Positions 6,408 through 12,086 of a stretch of 12,086 bases of DNA are shown piece by piece (the first letter of the stretch is position 1; each line of letters starts with the position of its first letter). Under the pieces are notes generated by a model. That model did no database searches, was not told the DNA's origin, and was given only the letters and a program-made list of their open reading frames with translations. The translations under genes were made by a program, and so were the position numbers. Source of the DNA: Lachnospiraceae bacterium UBA3863 (GTDB lineage Bacteria; Bacillota; Clostridia; Lachnospirales; Lachnospiraceae); contig DGGX01000236.1 of NCBI GenBank assembly GCA_002392385.1, forward strand, positions 1-12,086, in the 5' to 3' direction.

Positions 6408-6794
6408 ATGGCAATCACAAAAGGTATCCAAGGTCAGAAAGAACTGCTTGTCACAGAAGAAGTGACGGCCGCCCGCGTTGGCAGCGGCCTGCTGGAAGTA
6501 CTGGCGACGCCGGCGATGATCGCGCTGGCGGAGGGCACGGCGATGGAGAGCGTGCAGCCGCTCCTCGAAGAGGGCCAGGGCACTGTCGGCACCAGGATCG
6601 ACATCGCCCATCTTGCCGCCACGCCCGTCGGCATGACCGTCCGCTGCGAGACCGAACTCATCGAGGTCGACCGCCGCAGGCTCGTCTTCTCAGTCAGAGT
6701 TTACGACGACAGGGAACTGGTGGGCGAGGGCACCCACGAACGCTTCATCATCGACAATGCCCGTTTCCTCCAGAAGGCGCAGGCGAAGCGATAG
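6408..6794 (+). CDS. FlK-like hotdog-fold acyl-CoA thioesterase
   Basis: A 128-residue single-domain hotdog protein. It matches the pattern of the fluoroacetyl-CoA thioesterase (FlK) family: VLATPAMIALAEGTA with T34 and E42, then GTVGTRIDIAHLAATP with H68. In FlK the Thr/Glu/His trio is catalytic, so activity is expected, but fluoroacetyl-CoA specificity is not implied; most relatives in gut Clostridia have unknown acyl-CoA substrates. AAAGGAGA precedes ATG 6408. It is divergent from the phosphatase. No terminator is seen before the next promoter at 6822. Confidence 0.88.
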   Translation: MAITKGIQGQKELLVTEEVTAARVGSGLLEVLATPAMIALAEGTAMESVQPLLEEGQGTVGTRIDIAHLAATPVGMTVRCETELIEVDRRRLVFSVRVYDDRELVGEGTHERFIIDNARFLQKAQAKR

Positions 6795-6821
6795 GCAGAC
6801 GGCGGCAGAGAATCCTCCCTG

Positions 6822-6850
6822 TTTACGAAATACACCTGCAGGTGTATACT
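6822..6850 (+). promoter_or_regulatory. Promoter of the DUF3990/HTH pair
   Basis: TTTACG (6822-6827) and TATACT (6845-6850) are separated by exactly 17 bp. The predicted start near 6857 leaves a very short leader before AGGGAGGTGA and the GTG start. Confidence 0.72.
6830..6847. promoter_or_regulatory. Perfect 18-bp palindrome operator
   Basis: ATACACCTGCAGGTGTAT is a perfect palindrome placed between the -35 and -10 boxes, overlapping the first bases of the -10. This is where an autoregulating XRE-type antitoxin commonly binds. The HTH protein two genes down is the inferred ligand. Confidence 0.75.
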
Positions 6851-6874
6851 CGAAGAATAAAGGGAGGTGACTGC

Positions 6875-7546
6875 GTGAAAACGATCTGGCACGGATCGGA
6901 GATCCAGCTCCGGCAGCCTTTCTATCACGGGGGCAAGCCATATAATGATTACGGGTATGGATTCTACTGCACGGAGCAGAGAGAGATGGCCATGGAATGG
7001 GCGGTCAGCAGAGAACATGACGGATATGCCAACCGGTATCTGTTGGAGGAAGACGGGCTGAAGATCCTGGATCTGAGCAGAGACTTTACGGTGCTTACAT
7101 GGATCGCGACGCTGCTGCAGTACCGGACTTTTTCCATAGACACGCCGCTGGGCAGGGAGGCGAAGGCGTACCTGATCGATACTTTTGCTGTGGATGTGGA
7201 AACGTATGATCTGGTCTGCGGCTGGCGGGCAGATGACAGTTATTTTGCGTATGCGCAGGATTTTCTCAGCGGGGCGATCTCGTGCGAACAGCTGCGGGGG
7301 GCCATGGAGCTCGGGCAGATGGGCATGCAGATCGTCCTGAAGAGCCGCCGAGCTTATGAGAGACTGCACTATCAAGGGGCGGAGAGGGCATTGCGCGAGG
7401 AATGGCTGGAGAGGAAGCTGAGACGGGACAGGCAGGCGCGGACAGCCTATCTGAAGTCGGACCGTTTCCGCTATCACAGAGGGGAACTGTATGTGACGCA
7501 GATTCTGGACGAGGAGGTGAAACCGGATGACGCGCGCCTACGATGA
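6875..7546 (+). CDS. DUF3990-like ADP-ribosyltransferase-fold protein, putative toxin
   Basis: A 223-residue protein with no signal or membrane segment. The opening IWHGSE (4-9) and the YNDYGYGFYCT run (23-33) look like the first two signature strands of ADP-ribosyltransferases (H of HGS, then Y before a turn and strand), as found in DUF3990 proteins. The third catalytic residue cannot be placed surely. The second half is strongly basic (ERKLRRDRQAR near 179-189). The start is GTG 6875, four bases after AGGGAGGTGA; a longer reading would run back through the thioesterase gene. It overlaps the following HTH gene by 20 bp, so the two are co-expressed. Known DUF3990 genes usually sit beside DUF3791 or HTH genes, consistent with toxin-antitoxin. 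Activity and target are inferred. Confidence 0.78.
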   Translation: MKTIWHGSEIQLRQPFYHGGKPYNDYGYGFYCTEQREMAMEWAVSREHDGYANRYLLEEDGLKILDLSRDFTVLTWIATLLQYRTFSIDTPLGREAKAYLIDTFAVDVETYDLVCGWRADDSYFAYAQDFLSGAISCEQLRGAMELGQMGMQIVLKSRRAYERLHYQGAERALREEWLERKLRRDRQARTAYLKSDRFRYHRGELYVTQILDEEVKPDDARLR

Positions 7547-8165
7547 GGTCTATGTGTCCAGAGCACAGACGGCGATGGGAGCAATGTTCCGCTACGCGGA
7601 GGAGGACGTGGGATATACCCCGGACACCTTCGCGGAAATGTTCGTGCACTCCGGCGTGGCTGACCTGTTCGGCAGCGGGGATTTCCGGTTTCTTGTGGGT
7701 ATGTCGGGGATCGAGATCGCCAGAGAGGTGCTGCTGCGCACGAGCGGGCAGTATACCCTGACAGAGCCCTCTTTTCATATGGAGAAAAGCGCGACCTACT
7801 GGGCCGGCTGGGCGATCGCCTATTATCAGTGGGATACAGCCCGCTCTTTCCGGGCCATTTTTGAGGTCCTTCCCATGGAGGAGATCCGGGAGATGTACAG
7901 TCCTTATCATGAGATGGACCTGCGGAAGTTCGTGGAGGAGGCAGACCGGCGGATTCTGGAGAGACGCCGCGGGACACGTCTGAAACAGTACCGGAAGAAG
8001 CTGGGACTCAGCCAGAGTGAACTTGCGGCAGCCAGCGGTACCTCTGTGCGGATGATCCAGTATTACGAACAGAGGCGCAAGGATATCGACAAAGCACAGG
8101 CCGACACGGTGTGCCGGCTGGCCAGGGCCCTTCACTGCCGGGCGGAGGATCTGATGGAGGGCTGA
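7527..8165 (+). CDS. DUF3791-like / XRE helix-turn-helix protein, putative antitoxin
   Basis: A 212-residue protein. Residues about 14-72 resemble the short DUF3791 domain that accompanies DUF3990 proteins; 91-140 (YWAGWAIAYYQW through HEMDLRKFVEEAD) is a helical middle part I recognise from related clostridial HTH proteins; 148-210 is a clear XRE-type helix-turn-helix with LSQSELAAASGTSVRMIQYYEQ at 161-181. GAGGAGGTGA seven bases upstream sets the ATG, which lies inside the end of the toxin gene in another frame. I infer that the N-terminal part neutralises the ADP-ribosyltransferase-like partner and the C-terminal part binds the palindrome at 6830. Here both functions appear fused in one protein. 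Confidence 0.8.
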   Translation: MTRAYDEVYVSRAQTAMGAMFRYAEEDVGYTPDTFAEMFVHSGVADLFGSGDFRFLVGMSGIEIAREVLLRTSGQYTLTEPSFHMEKSATYWAGWAIAYYQWDTARSFRAIFEVLPMEEIREMYSPYHEMDLRKFVEEADRRILERRRGTRLKQYRKKLGLSQSELAAASGTSVRMIQYYEQRRKDIDKAQADTVCRLARALHCRAEDLMEG

Positions 8166-8176
8166 TCCGGCGGTGC

Positions 8177-8287
8177 GCTCACACAGGGGACGGTTCTGTG
8201 TGAGAACTGCAGCTTATCTCACAAGAAAAAACGGCCTCCCGTCTGATCTGCAGGCCCCTCACACAGAGAACCGTCCCCTGTGTGAGC
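8177..8287. repeat. REPIN-like inverted repeat with CACAGGGGACGGTTCT cores
   Basis: The left arm (8177-8204) and right arm (8258-8287) are inverted copies, each itself bounded by CTCACACAG and TGTGTGAG; the left arm lacks 2 bp. The core CACAGGGGACGGTTCT is shared with the hairpin at 9871-9934. GGGGACGGTT-type cores are, from general knowledge, typical of REP sequences mobilised by RAYT transposases; no transposase is in the window. The right half supplies the end of the HD gene. Confidence 0.85.
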
Positions 8288-8719
8288 TCTGACGTCTTCC
8301 AGGTAGGCGATGCACTTCCTGTATTTTTCCACACGACGCAGGTCCTTTTCGGTCACAGACGTCAGGCGGGTGAGGTCGGCGTTGTGGCGCAGGTCGGACA
8401 GCTTGACCTGCAGGGCCAGCGGGTTTTCCGCGATGTGGCGGACATAGTCGTAGTAATCCACGCTGTCCTCATGGGTGAGATAGCGCAGGGCATCGACGAC
8501 CCGCTCGCTGAAGCCCATGGACCGGAGCTCTTCAAAGGTCATGCCGGTGTCCTCCACGATATCGTGCAGGAGGGCGGCGCAGGTGGAGTCCTCGTCGGTC
8601 ATGGACTCGGCCACGTGCAGGGGATGGGTGACGTAGGGGAGGCCGGATTTGTCCTTCTGGCCGGCGTGTTTTTCGAAGATCAGGCAGATGGCCTTGCGGG
8701 TCATGTCGGTATAGATCAT
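8219..8719 (-). CDS. Small HD-domain (p)ppGpp-hydrolase-like protein with a repeat-derived C-terminus
   Basis: A 166-residue protein resembling the HD hydrolase domain of Rel/SpoT and stand-alone MESH1-like enzymes, which remove the 3'-pyrophosphate of (p)ppGpp. Metal ligands fit: H32 in VTHPLHV, H52-D53 in LLHDIVEDTG, and D109 in KLSDLRHN. There is no synthetase or TGS domain. Residues 145-166 are translated from the inserted REPIN-like element, so the native end was probably near the YLEDV segment (139-143). The core is intact and the enzyme may be active. AAAGGA precedes the ATG. It is downstream of the Gfo/Idh/MocA gene by 97 bp on the same strand. A nucleotide hydrolase of another substrate is possible. 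Confidence 0.85.
   Translation of the reverse strand: MIYTDMTRKAICLIFEKHAGQKDKSGLPYVTHPLHVAESMTDEDSTCAALLHDIVEDTGMTFEELRSMGFSERVVDALRYLTHEDSVDYYDYVRHIAENPLALQVKLSDLRHNADLTRLTSVTEKDLRRVEKYRKCIAYLEDVRAHTGDGSLCEGPADQTGGRFFL
8222..8256 (-). terminator. Possible terminator at the end of the HD gene
   Basis: On the minus strand a 5-bp GGCCT/AGGCC stem with a 15-base loop is followed by GTTTTTTCTT, overlapping the last codons. The stem is short, so confidence is low; the surrounding inverted repeat could form a competing, stronger fold. Confidence 0.4.
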
Positions 8720-8816
8720 GGGGCGTCCTTTCTGAGGTCTTTTCTGAAAGCCATTCTGAAAAAATCATTTACTATTCATAACGATAACACGCAGGGGCTG
8801 AGGAGGGCGGAGGTGC

Positions 8817-9797
8817 TTATTCCTCACAGGAGAAGACCATGCCCCAGTCCTTCCGGATATTTTCAAGCAGGCGCATCAGGGCGATGCTCTGGTCCGGAGT
8901 GTAGCGGGCGCTGGCGCACCGGCCGGCGGCGACGCAGCGGGACGCCTCCCGGATCTGGTACTCAAAGCCGTTGATGTCAAAAGGCGCGTTGATCACTTCC
9001 GGCTCCTGACCGGTCAGGCGCAGCTCCATGGTCTCGGCGGCCTGGAAATCGGGCAGGAAGATCTCGCCTTTTGTGCCGCGGATGTGGGCGTGCCGCGGGA
9101 GCTCCCGGCCGATCGTCTGGACGCAGACGGCGGACCTTCCGCCGGGATACTGCAGGCAGATCCGGCTGTCGTCGTCGGTCCCGTACTCGCTGAAGTGGAC
9201 CGTCGACGTGAAGCTGTCGGGGGCGTCCTTCATGACCAGGTCCGCGAACCCGATCGTGTAGATCCCGATATCCAGCAGGGCGCCGCCGCCCAGCCGGGAG
9301 ACGAACTTGCGCTCGCGCCGCGCGCCGTTGGCGATGAAACCGTAGTCGCAGGTGATATCGGTGACTTTTCCGAGAATTCCTTCGGCCAGAAGGGCATCCA
9401 GCTTCTCATAGAGCGGCAGGTGGCGGATCCAGAGCGCTTCCATCAGGAAGAGGCCCTTCTCGCGGGCGAGCGCATACAGCGCCTCCGCCTGCGCCGCCGT
9501 CAGCGTGAAGGGCTTCTCGCACAGAACGTGCTTGCCCGCTTCCAGCGCGGCGCGTGTATTTTCATAGTGCAGACTGTTGGGCGTCGCGATATAGACGGCT
9601 TCCGTGTCCGGGTCCGCGAACAGCTCCTCATAAGAACCGTATGCGCGGGGAATCCCGAATTCAGCGGCAAAGGCCTCCGCGCCCTGCGCGCTCCTCGAGC
9701 CGACAGAGACGAGCTGCTCCCCTTCCGCGGCCATCTCCCGGATGGTAGAGGCAAATTTGCGCGCGATGGTGCCTGTGGCACAGATTCCCCATTTCAT
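8817..9797 (-). CDS. Gfo/Idh/MocA family NAD(P)-dependent oxidoreductase
   Basis: A 326-residue protein. An N-terminal Rossmann fold opens with WGICATGTIARKF (3-15); the CEKPF motif at 93-97 carries the catalytic Lys95; RLGGGALLDIGIY (168-180) starts the C-terminal substrate domain. The LWIRHLP segment (122-128) resembles members near dimeric dihydrodiol dehydrogenase. The substrate is probably a sugar or related polyol, not determinable here. The start at 9797 has AAGGAG upstream; longer readings extend through the intergenic promoter and REPIN-like hairpin and are rejected. A promoter lies at 9840-9868. Confidence 0.9.
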   Translation of the reverse strand: MKWGICATGTIARKFASTIREMAAEGEQLVSVGSRSAQGAEAFAAEFGIPRAYGSYEELFADPDTEAVYIATPNSLHYENTRAALEAGKHVLCEKPFTLTAAQAEALYALAREKGLFLMEALWIRHLPLYEKLDALLAEGILGKVTDITCDYGFIANGARRERKFVSRLGGGALLDIGIYTIGFADLVMKDAPDSFTSTVHFSEYGTDDDSRICLQYPGGRSAVCVQTIGRELPRHAHIRGTKGEIFLPDFQAAETMELRLTGQEPEVINAPFDINGFEYQIREASRCVAAGRCASARYTPDQSIALMRLLENIRKDWGMVFSCEE

Positions 9798-9839
9798 CTT
9801 TCTGATCTCCTTCTGGGCAGGCGAAGCGTTGACACCACA

Positions 9840-9868
9840 AGAATACAATAGAAAGAGGAGAGGGACAA
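9840..9868 (-). promoter_or_regulatory. Promoter of the Gfo/Idh/MocA gene
   Basis: On the minus strand TTGTCC (9863-9868) and TATTCT (9840-9845) are separated by 17 bp. It probably also serves the HD gene, since no clear promoter or terminator was found in 8720-8816. Confidence 0.55.
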
Positions 9869-9870
9869 GA

Positions 9871-9934
9871 GCGCACAGGGGACGGTTCTCCGCGCGGAAT
9901 GTATACACACCGCGCGGAAGGTCGTCCCCTGCGC
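9871..9934. repeat. Second REPIN-like hairpin
   Basis: Arms 9871-9897 and 9910-9934 form a long imperfect stem with a 12-base loop. Both arms end in the palindrome CCGCGCGG. The left arm has the CACAGGGGACGGTTCT core identical to the one at 8177-8287; the right arm is a diverged copy (GGGGACGACCTT when reversed). It separates the divergent Gfo and murT promoters and may also act as a terminator-like barrier. Confidence 0.82.
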
Positions 9935-9947
9935 AGTCTTGCTCAGT

Positions 9948-9965
9948 CGTATGGTGCATCATACG
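9948..9965. promoter_or_regulatory. Inverted repeat CGTATG-n6-CATACG upstream of murT
   Basis: Perfect 6-bp arms (9948-9953 and 9960-9965) lie just upstream of the murT promoter region. It could be a regulator site; no regulator is implied. Confidence 0.4.
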
Positions 9966-9973
9966 GAAATCAT

Positions 9974-10004
9974 ATGACTCTGTCTGTGTTCTGTGAAGTA
10001 TAGT
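9974..10004 (+). promoter_or_regulatory. Likely promoter of murT-gatD
   Basis: A good -10 TATAGT (9999-10004) lies 17 bases before the GGAGG site. The best -35 candidate, ATGACT at 9974-9979, has a 19-bp spacing, longer than ideal. Confidence 0.45.
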
Positions 10005-10033
10005 AGCATCAGTACAGAAAGGAGGAGAGCAGA

Positions 10034-11632
10034 GTGCGCAGGAAGGAGCAGAAGACAGGAACATACCGTCAGACGCCGACAAGCCTCAGAGATCTGACCG
10101 CTGTCACTGTCTGCAAAGCTGTGCGCGCAGGACTCAGGCTTCTGGGCCGGGGCGGGACGGCTCTGCCCGGGAAAGCAGCCCTGTTTCTCTCCCCGAAAGT
10201 CCTGGAAACCGTGTCGGATGGCATGGAGATCTTTGTGGTGACCGGGACCAACGGCAAAACGACCACGGCAGGCATCCTGTCACAGGCGCTTGCGGAGAGC
10301 GGCAGGGACGTCCTCACCAACCGTTCCGGGGCCAATCTTCTGAGCGGGATCACAGCGGAGTTCGCCTGCGATACAGACCTGTACGGAAGACCGCGGCGGC
10401 GCTGGGCAGTGGTGGAGTGCGACGAAGGCGCTCTGCGGCAGGCGGTGCCGCTCCTGCATCCGAGGGTGATTCTGGTGACCAACCTGTTCAGAGACCAGCT
10501 CGACCGGTACGGGGAAGTCATGCAGACGCTGGACAGGATCCGGGCCGGCATTCCGGCGGCGGATTCCGGAGACAGATGCACGGTCTGCCTGAATGCGGAT
10601 GATTCTCTTGTATCCTCTTTGGCGGAATCGCCGGCGGCGTCCTCAACAGGGCCTGTGCCGCAGGGGAAAAGGTTTCGGATCCGCCGCTTCGGGCTCGGTC
10701 CCCTGACAGCACAGGACCGGATCAGTGAGAACGCCGACGCCCAATACTGTATCCGCTGCGGCGCACGATACGAATACAGGTATCATACTTTTGCGCATCT
10801 GGGAGGTTTTTTCTGTCCGGAGTGCGGATATGAGAGAGTACGTCCGGAAACGGAGGTCACGGAGGTACTGGCTGCGGATGCGGACAGTGTGACAGTACGG
10901 ATGCGGACAGCGGACGCGGAGCAGAAGGCGGGAAATACGAAGCGGCAGGAGGTCCGGATCAGCCTTCCGGCGCTCTATAACGTCTATAATGCCGCGGGAG
11001 CAGTATGCGCCTGGCAGGCTGCAGGGCTGCCGGTGGAAGAGATCCTGCAGACGCTGCCGCTGGCGGAAGGAAGTTTCGGACGCATGGAGCGCTTTGACGT
11101 ATCCGGTAGGCAGGTGCGGATGATCCTGGCCAAGAATCCGGCCGGCTGCGATCAGGCGCTTTCCTATCTGGAGGGCTATGCGGAATCATATCGGCTGGTG
11201 CTCGGACTCAATGACCGCACGGCGGACGGGCATGATATCTCCTGGATCTGGGATGCGGACTTCGAGAGGATCGCGGCGGATCCGAAGATCAAGGAGTGTC
11301 TGGTGACCGGGGACAGGGCGGAGGACATGTGTCTGCGTATGGTCTATGCGGGGATGCCGGCGGGAAAGATCCGCATGGTCAGAGGGGAGAAGGAGCTTCT
11401 GGAACAGATAGAGCGGGGCGGAGAACAGAGAGAACGCAGGGAGCCGGGAGAGGCCGGCGAGCCGGAGGAACCGGTCCTGATCCTGGTCAATTATACGGTC
11501 ATGCTGCAGCTGCGCGAGGCGCTGAGCAGACGCAGCGGGAAAAGGGCGTTCTGGCAGAACGGCGGCAGACCGGAAGAAGGAAAGGCCGGGCGGGATTCCG
11601 TGAGGCGGTCCGGGAAAGGAGGAACAGAATGA
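10034..11632 (+). CDS. murT: MurT, lipid II isoglutaminyl synthase (ATP-dependent subunit)
   Basis: With GatD, MurT amidates the D-Glu of lipid II to D-isoglutamine on the inner face of the membrane. The 532-residue protein shows the Mur-ligase P-loop VTGTNGKTTT (69-78), the VECDEG segment (127-132), NLFRDQLDRYGE (150-161), a Cys4 zinc ribbon (C239, C242, C261, C264) inserted in the middle domain, NVYNAAGA (316-323), and the DISWIWDADFE motif (401-411) that opens the C-terminal domain. It is about 85 residues longer than well-known MurTs, owing to a charged linker at 459-480 (runs of E, R and G) and a basic tail after 500. The start is GTG 10034 after GGAGG. The stop overlaps gatD as ATGA, fitting a 1:1 complex. 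Confidence 0.93.
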   Translation: MRRKEQKTGTYRQTPTSLRDLTAVTVCKAVRAGLRLLGRGGTALPGKAALFLSPKVLETVSDGMEIFVVTGTNGKTTTAGILSQALAESGRDVLTNRSGANLLSGITAEFACDTDLYGRPRRRWAVVECDEGALRQAVPLLHPRVILVTNLFRDQLDRYGEVMQTLDRIRAGIPAADSGDRCTVCLNADDSLVSSLAESPAASSTGPVPQGKRFRIRRFGLGPLTAQDRISENADAQYCIRCGARYEYRYHTFAHLGGFFCPECGYERVRPETEVTEVLAADADSVTVRMRTADAEQKAGNTKRQEVRISLPALYNVYNAAGAVCAWQAAGLPVEEILQTLPLAEGSFGRMERFDVSGRQVRMILAKNPAGCDQALSYLEGYAESYRLVLGLNDRTADGHDISWIWDADFERIAADPKIKECLVTGDRAEDMCLRMVYAGMPAGKIRMVRGEKELLEQIERGGEQRERREPGEAGEPEEPVLILVNYTVMLQLREALSRRSGKRAFWQNGGRPEEGKAGRDSVRRSGKGGTE

Positions 11633-12086
11633 AACTCAGGATCTGTCATCTCTATCCGGATGTATTGAACCTCTACGGCGACCGCGGCAATATTCTGTGC
11701 ATGAAGAAAAGGCTTGAAGACAGGGGCATTGCGTGTGAGATCATGCCGCTCCGCATCGGAGAGACGGCGGATCTCACACGGTATGATCTTTTTTTCATCG
11801 GAGGGGGGCAGGATTTTGAGCAGGAAGTGCTGCTGGAAGACCTTCGGAAGGGAAAAAAGGAGGAACTGAAAGCCGCCGTGGAGGATGGACGGACCTTCCT
11901 CTGTATCTGCGGCGGCTATCAGATGATGGGACATTATTATGAGACAGCAGAAGGTGAGAAATGCGAGTTTCTGGGAGCAATTGATTTCTACACGGTCGGG
12001 GGGAAGAAGAGGATGATCGGGAACTATGCTTTCCGGCTGGGAGACCATTCCGGAAACAGCATAGTTGTCGGTTTTGAAAACCACAG
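11629..12086 (+). CDS. gatD: GatD, glutamine amidotransferase subunit of lipid II amidation (partial)
   Basis: The first 152 codons are present; the gene leaves the window open at the right edge. GatD hydrolyses glutamine and passes ammonia to MurT. The protein opens MKLRICHLYPDVLNLYGDRGN, has the FIGGGQDFEQ loop (56-65), and the class I amidotransferase nucleophile Cys94 in CICGGYQMMG; GFENH at 148-152 begins the region leading to the catalytic His, which lies beyond the window. AAAGGAGGAACAG precedes the ATG, which overlaps the murT stop. Confidence 0.93.
   Translation, partial: MKLRICHLYPDVLNLYGDRGNILCMKKRLEDRGIACEIMPLRIGETADLTRYDLFFIGGGQDFEQEVLLEDLRKGKKEELKAAVEDGRTFLCICGGYQMMGHYYETAEGEKCEFLGAIDFYTVGGKKRMIGNYAFRLGDHSGNSIVVGFENH

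Noticed and set aside
6314..6874. N-terminal extension of the DUF3990 protein
   Set aside because: The in-frame run crosses the thioesterase gene and the toxin promoter; GTG 6875 has a strong ribosome site.
8720..8816. Separate promoter for the HD gene
   Set aside because: No convincing -35/-10 pair was found; only TTCTGA direct repeats are visible.
9798..10082. N-terminal extension of the Gfo/Idh/MocA protein
   Set aside because: It would translate the promoter and REPIN-like hairpin; the Rossmann motif begins right after ATG 9797.

Overview
The window reads as chromosomal DNA of a high-GC member of the Clostridia, most like a Lachnospiraceae gut anaerobe. The evidence is strong AGGAGG ribosome sites, GC-rich coding DNA, a MurT/GatD peptidoglycan amidation pair, a DUF3990 + HTH pair and short GGGGACGGTTCT hairpin repeats. 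This is inferred from content; the species cannot be named.

Layout. 1-575: no gene; a weak terminator, then six tandem 61-bp units each forming a hairpin (116-467), then a good promoter bracketed by two ATAGTC-n5-GACTAT operators. 576-3524: a tightly packed operon of a vWA-domain protein, a shortened adenylosuccinate-synthetase (PurA)-like enzyme, and a NrtR-type Nudix/winged-helix regulator that is the obvious candidate to bind the two operators. 3596-4657: an AlkZ-like winged-helix protein fused to an EVE-like domain. 4781-5404: a flavodoxin-fold iron-sulfur/FMN reductase. 5452-6255 (minus): a histidine phosphatase, convergent with the reductase across a shared hairpin terminator. 6408-6794: a FlK-like hotdog thioesterase, divergent from the phosphatase over a compact face-to-face promoter with a palindromic operator.

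6875-8165: an overlapping two-gene unit, a DUF3990 ADP-ribosyltransferase-like protein followed by an HTH protein, looking like a toxin-antitoxin pair; its promoter holds a perfect 18-bp palindrome exactly between -35 and -10. 8219-9797 (minus): a small HD-domain (p)ppGpp-hydrolase-like protein whose last 22 codons come from an inserted REPIN-like element, and a Gfo/Idh/MocA oxidoreductase. 9798-10033: a divergent intergenic with a second REPIN-like hairpin. 10034-12086: murT and the first 152 codons of gatD, translationally coupled; gatD runs off the window.

The best candidate for an undescribed system is the 480-3524 operon. A metal-site vWA protein, a PurA homologue that keeps the catalytic Asp and His but lacks the canonical IMP-binding loop sequence, and a regulator of a family known to sense ADP-ribose/NAD-related metabolites share one promoter with paired operators. 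Together they suggest regulated processing of an unusual purine nucleotide. That function is inference only.
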